Below, piece by piece: positions 9,458 through 15,128 of a stretch of 64,000 nucleotides of DNA; position 1 is the stretch's first letter, and every line of letters starts with the position of its first letter. A program made the position numbers and the translations under genes. The DNA comes from Prevotella melaninogenica. GTDB lineage: Bacteria > Bacteroidota > Bacteroidia > Bacteroidales > Bacteroidaceae. The DNA lies in NCBI RefSeq assembly GCF_018127925.1, contig NZ_CP072347.1:374501-438500 (forward strand), in the 5' to 3' direction. The notes beneath the pieces were generated by a model. That model did no database searches. It saw only the letters and a program-made list of their open reading frames with translations, and was not told the DNA's origin.

Positions 9458-9545
9458 ACCCCCAGCCCCTCTCCGAACCAACGGTCACTGACCAAAGGGA
9501 AGTAATGGAGAGGGGAGTGAAATACGTGCTACCCCTACTGATAGA
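9458..9545. repeat. G/C-rich dispersed repeat (family F), copy 1
   Basis: C-rich CACCCCCAGCCCCTCTCC, a spacer with GGTCACTGACCAAAGGGAAG, then GGAGAGGGGAGTGAAATACG and TACCCC. The spacer motif recurs at 10198-10218 and 19480-19500, and the flanking C-rich and GGGGAGTG blocks recur throughout the window. Confidence 0.65.
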
Positions 9546-9561
9546 GGAAGTTCTTAAATCT

Positions 9562-9614
9562 GGTTTTTCCGTTAAATATGTGGACGCTTTTCGTATTGCT
9601 TTAACGGAAGAACC
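9562..9614. repeat. Inverted repeat TTTAACGGAAGAACC
   Basis: GGTTTTTCCGTTAAA (9562-9576) and TTTAACGGAAGAACC (9600-9614) form a nearly perfect 15-bp inverted repeat with a 23-base loop. The right arm is repeated directly at 10133-10147. It could form a hairpin; it has no T-tract and no known role. Confidence 0.5.
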
Positions 9615-9806
9615 AAAGTTACTCATTAAACAAAAATATAGCTAAGATAGTCAACTATCTATCCTATTATCATCCTCTGACATTGAAAAACATTCTATTT
9701 TAAGACTTCGAAAATCTGCTAATAAGGCTTTGAAAAATCATTACATAATTTCAAGTAAAACATCAATAAATTACGGTAAAACCACATATAAAAAGTAGGT
9801 TTGTAA

Positions 9807-10030
9807 TCAACAGGAAATCAATTAGTTATAAAGTGGTAAAGTAAAAGGTGCTTAATTGGACTTCAAAAGGGCGTTAGTAAGGGTCTTAAAGAGCATCTTT
9901 TGCAAGCCAAAAGGGCGTCTTTAAGAAGTCAAAAGAGCATGTATTTGTTTTGAACTATGTGAAAAGAGTTTACAAAAAATAAACCTTGGGAATAAGTTGT
10001 TTGTAGAAGACAGATAGATATCGCACCTAA
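9807..10030 (+). repeat. Dispersed element A, copy 1 (long form)
   Basis: The core 9843-9918 runs from AAAAGGTGCTTAATTGGAC to CCAAAAGGGCGT. The long form continues to GACAGATAGATATCG near 10024. It matches the long copy at 58950-59162 over its whole length and the short copies at 20085-20222, 32760-32910 and 52945-53072. It carries three spaced AAAGGGC/AAAAGGGC words and a symmetric AAAAGGTGC...GCATCTTTT pair, so a folded RNA or REP-like role is possible. Confidence 0.7.
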
Positions 10031-10148
10031 TTACATTTAGCATGTAGTTTATCCCCCCTTTGTAAAACCATCTAATTAGGGCTAATCATACCATGTATGT
10101 GGATTAATCTCATTCTATTAATAATCTACGCATTTAACGGAAGAACCT

Positions 10149-10362
10149 TAAATCATCTCAAAGCGAATTGTTGCCAGCACTCCCGCTCTCTCATTACTTC
10201 CCTTTGGTCAGTGACCATTGGTTCTGAGAGGGGGAGGGGGCTGGCTTTCTTTATGCTTTATATTTCCTTTTGGGAGAGAAATGGCGAGGAGAGTAGATAG
10301 CAAATTTTCCCTATTGATTGGGAAAGTCTTTAAGTAATCTCGAAGCGAATTTTTGTTAGCAC
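10149..10362 (+). repeat. Direct repeat pair flanking G/C-rich block
   Basis: A roughly 34-bp segment (TTAAATCATCTCAAAGCGAA...GCACT at 10149-10182) recurs at 10328-10362 with a few changes. Between them lies another family F block (ACTTCCCTTTGGTCAGTGAC, GAGAGGGGGAGGGGGCTGG). Element B is inserted directly after the second copy, at AGCACT. The rest of 9445-10690 shows no coding frame with recognisable content. Confidence 0.5.
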
Positions 10363-10363
10363 T

Positions 10364-10543
10364 GAGGATGTGTCAAAATGCAAATACCATTTTGATAATC
10401 TTGCAGTTTGAAACAGTTCATTAAAAATGACCATTTCTGTACTCGTTTGTGAGTAAAGAAATGGTCTTTTCTTTGCTTTTAGGAAAAAACTACTTATAGT
10501 TTGAGAGTTGTCAACTTATTAATTTGCATTTTGACAAACCCTC
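10364..10543. mobile_element. MITE-like element B, copy 1 (180 bp)
   Basis: It begins GAGGATGTGTCAAAATGCAA and ends TTTGCATTTTGACAAACCCTC, terminal inverted repeats of about 22 bp. Inside is a second palindrome, CCATTTCTgTACTC...GAGTAaAGAAATGG. It has exactly the same length (180 bp) as the copy at 13840-14019, with scattered substitutions. It has no coding capacity, so it would need a transposase in trans. I cannot see a convincing target-site duplication. Confidence 0.75.
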
Positions 10544-10609
10544 TACTTGCATATAGCTCCCGCTACCAGCTCTCCTCCCTTTCATCACCAACTAACACCA
10601 TCTAGCTTC

Positions 10610-10688
10610 CATCCTCCTCTAGCAAACTGCGCATTTCACTCCCCTCTCCTCTTGGAGAGGGGCTGGGGGGTGAGGCCAGTTGTTGTTG
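10610..10688. repeat. G/C-rich dispersed repeat (family F), 10.6 kb copy
   Basis: GCGCATTTCACTCCCCTCTCC, a short TCTTGG spacer, then GGAGAGGGGCTGGGGGGTGAG. It lies immediately downstream of the minus-strand HU-like gene (stop at 10691) and could act as its terminator hairpin. Confidence 0.55.
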
Positions 10689-10690
10689 TT

Positions 10691-11146
10691 TTATCCCGCC
10701 TCTGGTCCTCCTTCCTCTTTCTTCCCTTTCTCTTTCTCCTTCTTCTTCTCGTCCTTCCACTCCTCCCAGTAGATAGTTTCAGAAACTAGCGAACGAGTGG
10801 CAACCTTGTTGTTCTGCGTGCGCGATGATTCAGGGATGAAGCGAACACGCACACCCTTAATCTGTTTTGCTGTTACTTCTTCAGGCTTTGCGATACCCTT
10901 ATCGGCATTAATCGTATAGTAGAATGTACCTACACCCTCTAGTTTCACCGTGCGACCCTCGGCCATAAAGGAAGCCAGTACACCGCCTAAATCTTTCAAC
11001 ACTGCATACGTGTCACCACGACTCACGGTTGAAATCAGTGCCAATCGGTCAGCCACTTGGTCTGTTGTTACGGGCTTTCCAACCGTCACCACCTGTGGAT
11101 ACCACAAACCTGTAATTTTCTTTTTCACTTTCTTGAAAAAAGCCAT
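10691..11146 (-). CDS. HU/IHF-like DNA-binding protein with charged tail
   Basis: A 151-residue histone-like protein of the Bacteroidota HU-related group (TIGR01201-like). It starts with the short basic segment MAFFKKVKKKITGLWYPQVV seen in that group. It then has helices (TTDQVADRLALISTVSRGDTYAVLKDLGGVLASFMAEG), the strand GVGTFYYTI, and an arm region GVRVRFIPESS. The last 20 or so residues are a low-complexity Lys/Glu tail (DEKKKEKEKGKKEEGG) typical of nucleoid proteins. It probably bends or coats DNA. It is monocistronic, with a 22-bp tandem-repeat block upstream. Confidence 0.85.
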   Translation of the reverse strand: MAFFKKVKKKITGLWYPQVVTVGKPVTTDQVADRLALISTVSRGDTYAVLKDLGGVLASFMAEGRTVKLEGVGTFYYTINADKGIAKPEEVTAKQIKGVRVRFIPESSRTQNNKVATRSLVSETIYWEEWKDEKKKEKEKGKKEEGGPEAG

Positions 11147-11213
11147 AGTCTCAAACTTTTAAAGATTAATAAATAGATTTATTATAAACGATATGTAAAT
11201 TATTTTCAAGCAA

Positions 11214-11323
11214 CAGCCTATCTCAGTCCGTTACAGAGGGTACCTCGGTCCTATACTGAGGTACCCTTAGTCCTATACCGAGGGGGTCTTAGTCCTATGC
11301 CGAGATACCCTTTTCTATAACAC
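11214..11323. repeat. 22-bp tandem repeat with internal palindromes
   Basis: Four 22-bp units at 11236-11257, 11258-11279, 11280-11301 and 11302-11323, with a weaker unit at 11214-11235. The consensus is near GAGGTACCCTTAGTCCTATACC. Adjacent units pair as GGTACCTC...GAGGTACC, so the block can form alternative hairpins. It lies upstream of the HU-like gene and downstream of the fimbrillin-like gene, both on the minus strand. Confidence 0.7.
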
Positions 11324-11435
11324 ATTGATTATCAATTAGTTAAAGGAGGTTTGTCTTTACCCCTATTTTGTCCTATTTTTTCGCATTAAACTTCGCCTTT
11401 TAGAGGGCGACACCGGTAAAAGGCAATCGCAAGGA

Positions 11436-13010
11436 CTACTCGAACCCACCGACTGTCTGCCCGTCGTAGCACGAGTAGTCGCTCACGGTGATGCCATTTT
11501 TAACGAAGTGTAGGCTGTACGCCCTGTTACTATACCCTGGGTAAATACTCGACGACCAATAGAAGCCGTAGCGGGTAACGCTGCGCAGCTGACCACCGCC
11601 GTAGTAACCCAAGGCGGGCAGGTAAAAGTAGTTGCCTGCATCGGCGGCGGAAGGAAGAGTCTGAAGTGCAGACCAGCCGTTACTGTTTTGATTTGTACGC
11701 CAATCTGTGCCGTCGGCAGCAGTGTTGCTGCTGTAATTACCTTCGCCTTGCAATACTGACTTCTTCTTAAGCCACATACCACCTTGATATAAATGACCCA
11801 TAGTTGTCCATAACTCGTCTTTGTCCCAACGGGGATCGCCATAGGCAGCGTACCACGTCATCTCGTTCACATTAGGAAGAGTGGCGCAACTCTGGGTAGC
11901 ATCGAAGCGACCTGAACCACCGCCCTCGTTGTACCAACGAGAGTCAGTGTTGCCCTGCGCGTAGTTTGATGAGCTGTTGAAATTGAGAGTTGGTTGACCT
12001 GTACCTGCTGGCAAGTTCTTTGTCCATTCATAACCATACCAGTATTGCTGCTGAGCATCCCACATATAATAGTTATGCCCACTATAGGCGCGGGTATCAA
12101 GGTCAGCAGTCATGTCGTAGTAGGTATTCTTATCGTAAGTGAATGAGCCGGGAGCCTTGGTGATGGTGCCCTCTGTTCCAGTGACGAGGTCTTTCAACCA
12201 ATAACGAATCTTTAACTTGTGTGTGCCTGGTTTGATAAACATATAGATCTTGTCAGCGGTGGTGCTGCTGGTAGAGTTGTCCAACTTAAAACCATCAGCG
12301 TATGCACCGCTACCCTTGGTGGTGAGGATGATTTGCTTGTCGCTACCTGCTCCCGTAATCTCGCCGTTGCTAGGATCGAGGATGTAGTTGCCTGCGATGT
12401 TGTTATCGGCGGTAACCTCTACTTTGGTTAGATAGCAGTTCTTGAACACGGCATTCTTTGTGAATGGTTCGAAGACGAGGATAGCTGCTTGGTGCTCGAG
12501 TTGGAAAGAAAAGACTTTACCACCTATAGTTCCTGTAGCGTCTGCTATTCCACAATCGCCAGATGTGCCAAAGTGATCAGTAGTGCTAGGAGTTGTCTGT
12601 GTTTGTACTGTGGGGATTGTCATTTGGTTGTTACTGCCATTCTTGCCTGGGTAATAAACCTTGTAGGTGGCATGGTTATTGAACTTACCAGATACCTTGA
12701 AATTGAAATAGCTGGTCTTGCTTGTTGGACTATTGCTGCTCACCTTCCATGCGCCGTCATCGTCCTGTACATAGATTTTGTCGCCTGCTTCCCAATAGAA
12801 GTCGCCGCTGTTGTAATCCATCGTTGTACGGGTCTTCGTTGGATTGCCAGCTACAAAGGTTGTCATGTTCTTATCGTTATCATTGCTTCCTGTGTCCGTA
12901 CCATTCTGTGCAACATCCTCATTGGCGCAGGAAACGACTGCCAAAGCCATACTGCAAAGGGCTGCAAAGGACAATAGGCGAGTCTTGAATAATTGTTTTG
13001 TTCTCATCAT
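11436..13010 (-). CDS. Fimbrillin-like surface lipoprotein, possible 3' frameshift
   Basis: A 524-residue lipoprotein. I place the start at MMRTKQLFKTRLL (13010), because the reading frame upstream of it is basic with no signal and overlaps the gene before. The signal peptide ends in a lipobox AVVSC, so it is exported and lipid-anchored. The N-terminal half (TTFVAGNPTKTRTTMD, GDFYWEAGDKIYV) matches the fimbrillin (Mfa-like) pattern. The C-terminal half (FYLPALGYYGGG, GFYWSSS, NRAYSLHF) resembles FISUMP/DUF1566-type C-lectin-like modules. The protein ends GQTVGGFE, whereas these modules usually end in a VR.VR-like strand; a one-base shift near 11448 would give VRWVRVV and continue to a stop at 11386. 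Probable role: adhesion or a surface tip protein. Confidence 0.8.
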   Translation of the reverse strand: MMRTKQLFKTRLLSFAALCSMALAVVSCANEDVAQNGTDTGSNDNDKNMTTFVAGNPTKTRTTMDYNSGDFYWEAGDKIYVQDDDGAWKVSSNSPTSKTSYFNFKVSGKFNNHATYKVYYPGKNGSNNQMTIPTVQTQTTPSTTDHFGTSGDCGIADATGTIGGKVFSFQLEHQAAILVFEPFTKNAVFKNCYLTKVEVTADNNIAGNYILDPSNGEITGAGSDKQIILTTKGSGAYADGFKLDNSTSSTTADKIYMFIKPGTHKLKIRYWLKDLVTGTEGTITKAPGSFTYDKNTYYDMTADLDTRAYSGHNYYMWDAQQQYWYGYEWTKNLPAGTGQPTLNFNSSSNYAQGNTDSRWYNEGGGSGRFDATQSCATLPNVNEMTWYAAYGDPRWDKDELWTTMGHLYQGGMWLKKKSVLQGEGNYSSNTAADGTDWRTNQNSNGWSALQTLPSAADAGNYFYLPALGYYGGGQLRSVTRYGFYWSSSIYPGYSNRAYSLHFVKNGITVSDYSCYDGQTVGGFE

Positions 13011-13053
13011 TACTTTGTTACTTTGTCTTTTCTGATTCTTGTTGATAACTCTC

Positions 13054-13263
13054 TTAGTCTTCCCAAGGAGAAGTGTTTTCTGCATTGTCTTCTTCCTCTT
13101 CCTGCCATATAGTTGCAGCTTTCGCACCAGAAGGACCTGTACCATGGTGCCCTGGCTTATGCTGACTGGGGAAAGATGTTTCCATCAAATTAGTGGTTTC
13201 GCTTACTTGGATTATCATACAACATGGTGCAGAATAATCCTTCCTGTCTTGTTTCTTTCTCAT
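13054..13263 (-). CDS. Small acidic protein ahead of the fimbrillin-like gene
   Basis: A 69-residue protein, MRKKQDRKDYSAPCCM at the start and EEEEDNAENTSPWED at the end, with no signal peptide. I know no named family. The layout (a YxxP-type N terminus, a glycine-rich middle HHGTGPSGAK, an acidic stretch, and a terminal W-E-D) resembles short unannotated proteins that I recall next to surface-protein genes in Prevotella, but I cannot verify this. It ends 43 bases before the fimbrillin-like start and should be in the same transcript. CC at residues 14-15 could bind a metal or form a disulfide. It could be a leader peptide or a regulator. Confidence 0.55.
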   Translation of the reverse strand: MRKKQDRKDYSAPCCMIIQVSETTNLMETSFPSQHKPGHHGTGPSGAKAATIWQEEEEDNAENTSPWED

Positions 13264-13778
13264 TGCTTTTTTGATTTGATTAAAAATAGTTGTTACTGTT
13301 CTCTAGATGTGGCTTTATTAAGTCACCTTTATATATACATCCTGACGAACTCATTATTTATCCTTTCTGATTGCTTGCCCTCTCCCCCCTCTACAGGCAG
13401 ACAGTATCTTACTACTGCCTGCCCGAAACATTGATGAGTGAAAACAAAATTAATCAGAGAATTACAATGAATTATTGTGGTAAAATCAGTGCTTAAAACG
13501 TTCTTATTTTGCTTTCTAAACAGCTCGCAAACGGGCACAAAAAAGCGAACAAAGGAAACTCTGTGAAGTCCTTTGTTTACAACGGTTACGACACGCTTCG
13601 CGCGCGCGTAGGATGGAAGAAAAAAAGTATGATTAAACGCTAGGTGCGCGTGTGTGTGTGTGTGTTAGCAAAATATCTGAAACTACCAAATATAAAGCAC
13701 TAAAAAAGGCAAAGAAATCAAAGTTTCTTTGCTGCGCTGAATTGGTCTGATATGTCGTTGCTAATTGTTTCACGGCCG
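13264..13778 (-). other. Long presumed 5' leader with microsatellite and hairpin
   Basis: About 510 gene-free bases between the small protein and the minus-strand promoter at 13779-13809. It holds a hairpin CAGGCAG...CTGCCTG (about 13395-13424), a run of GCGCGCGCG near 13600, and a GT microsatellite at 13647-13665. The plus- and minus-strand reading frames here show no protein-like composition. If the promoter is used, this is a long mRNA leader. Confidence 0.4.
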
Positions 13779-13809
13779 CAAAGGTAAGAAGAATAAATTG
13801 AATGGGCAA
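13779..13809 (-). promoter_or_regulatory. Minus-strand Bacteroidota promoter upstream of the fimbrillin-like operon
   Basis: Read on the minus strand, TTG (13809-13807) is followed after exactly 20 bases by TACCTTTG (13786-13779). Both boxes are perfect. The nearest downstream minus-strand gene is the small protein at 13263. Element B copy 2 ends only about 30 bases upstream of the promoter. Confidence 0.65.
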
Positions 13810-13839
13810 GGAAAAGAAGAAAAAAAGCCTCACCCCCGC

Positions 13840-14019
13840 GAGGATGTGTCAAAATACAAATACCATTTTGATAATCTTACAGTCTGAAACAATCCAATAA
13901 AAATAACCATTTCTGTACTCGATTTTGAGTAAAGAAATGGTCTTTTCTTTGCCTTTAGAAGAATCCTACTTATAAATTGAAGGTTGTCAAGTTATTAATT
14001 TGCATTTTGACACATCCTC
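13840..14019. mobile_element. MITE-like element B, copy 2 (180 bp)
   Basis: GAGGATGTGTCAAAATACAA at the left and TTTGCATTTTGACACATCCTC at the right form near-perfect terminal inverted repeats, with the same inner palindrome around CCATTTCTGTACTC. It appears to split a family F block: CCTCACCCCC lies just to the left and GGGGGGTGAGG just to the right. That supports insertion into an existing repeat. Confidence 0.8.
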
Positions 14020-14042
14020 TTGGGGGGTGAGGCTCTGGCTCG

Positions 14043-15119
14043 TTAGTGTTTTGCTTGGCTCATATTAAACCCAGCACAGATTCCCATACCATTCAGCATA
14101 TTGCTGTAGGTGGTGCGGATAGTAGAGAGTCCCGCTTGAGCAAGGGAATTGTTCGAAACATCGTTCAAAGCCTGTAGGAAACGGTAGTAGGCTGGGGCGA
14201 TGTGATAGAACTCTAACTGTAATCCTTCCTCTATACCATACTTTGTCTTTAGCTCTGCCAAAGACGCTTTGGTCTCATCTCTTATACCTGTGTAAGGTTC
14301 AACGTTCAGATGAAGTGTGTAAGTCTTGCCATTGATTGTCGCATCATCGAAGACATAGAACTGCTTATAGAAGTCACTACTGAAGTCGAAATCATCGTCA
14401 ATGTCTGACAATGGGTTCAGAAGCGGTTCACTTGCCGTTGAGATAGGTATATACGCTGTTTCCAAGTCGTATCTTACAGCCACACTATCATAGCTGTTGC
14501 TCTTACGTCCCTCCATATAGTCAGCGTAAGAATAGTAGCTCATCACCTCCTGCATATAGCCACCCATATTTTTAAAACAATCAATATAAAGGTAGCGCAA
14601 CTTCTTACTCTTGACACGCACAGCATAATAATCGTGTGTCTGGGCAGGGTCGGTGAAGGTGGCTTGCAGCTGCAGGAAGTCTTCTACATTTGCCGAAGGG
14701 TCTCTCTTCATACGTACCATACGTGTGGCAATATTGCTGATACCAATCGGTTGTGGAATCTCCGTAGACGACTCGACAGCCTCTAAGCCCTGCGCTTCAA
14801 CACGCAACTGCACCTTATCGCCCGCCTTCTGCTGTCCAACGACACGATAGCGACCATTGCCCAAGGCAGTCACCGTCCTCGTCTGTCCGTTCAATTGATA
14901 GCTGATTACTGCATCATCAATCATCACATTCTTCTCTGTTGCGTTATATTGTTTCAAAGGTATGCTACGTGACACCGTGATATAAGTGGTGTCGGAAGTA
15001 GAAGGCATACAATAGACAACCAACTTTGGCTTTGCATCAGGCAGATTGCTGACACTGAAATCATCCTTGCAACTCATCACCGATAGGGCAAGGAAGAGGA
15101 GGAAAAATATCTTTTTCAT
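14043..15119 (-). CDS. DUF4249 lipoprotein, partner of the TonB receptor
   Basis: A 358-residue lipoprotein with signal MKKIFFLLFLALSVMSC and lipobox VMSC. The start of the mature part (PDAKPKLVVYCMPSTSDTTYITVSRSIPL) and the following beta-rich domain (YQLNGQTRTV, GDKVQLRVEAQGLEAVESSTEIP) match the DUF4249 family, which is regularly encoded beside TonB receptors. It is translated from the same message as the receptor upstream, nine bases apart. It probably sits on the outer membrane and helps capture the receptor's ligand; that role is inferred from context. Confidence 0.85.
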   Translation of the reverse strand: MKKIFFLLFLALSVMSCKDDFSVSNLPDAKPKLVVYCMPSTSDTTYITVSRSIPLKQYNATEKNVMIDDAVISYQLNGQTRTVTALGNGRYRVVGQQKAGDKVQLRVEAQGLEAVESSTEIPQPIGISNIATRMVRMKRDPSANVEDFLQLQATFTDPAQTHDYYAVRVKSKKLRYLYIDCFKNMGGYMQEVMSYYSYADYMEGRKSNSYDSVAVRYDLETAYIPISTASEPLLNPLSDIDDDFDFSSDFYKQFYVFDDATINGKTYTLHLNVEPYTGIRDETKASLAELKTKYGIEEGLQLEFYHIAPAYYRFLQALNDVSNNSLAQAGLSTIRTTYSNMLNGMGICAGFNMSQAKH

Positions 15120-15128
15120 GTTCGAAAC

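Noticed and set aside
11436-11560. Variable region of a diversity-generating retroelement at the C-lectin-like end of the fimbrillin-like gene
   Set aside because: No reverse transcriptase, template repeat or accessory gene is visible in the window, and no second copy of this 3' end was noticed.
11436-13145. Longer form of the fimbrillin-like gene starting at 13145
   Set aside because: The extra 45 residues are basic, lack a signal peptide and overlap the small protein gene at 13054-13263; the start at 13010 gives a proper lipoprotein signal.
13640-13670. GT microsatellite as a phase-variable tract inside a coding gene
   Set aside because: No credible reading frame crosses it; it may still matter as part of a leader.
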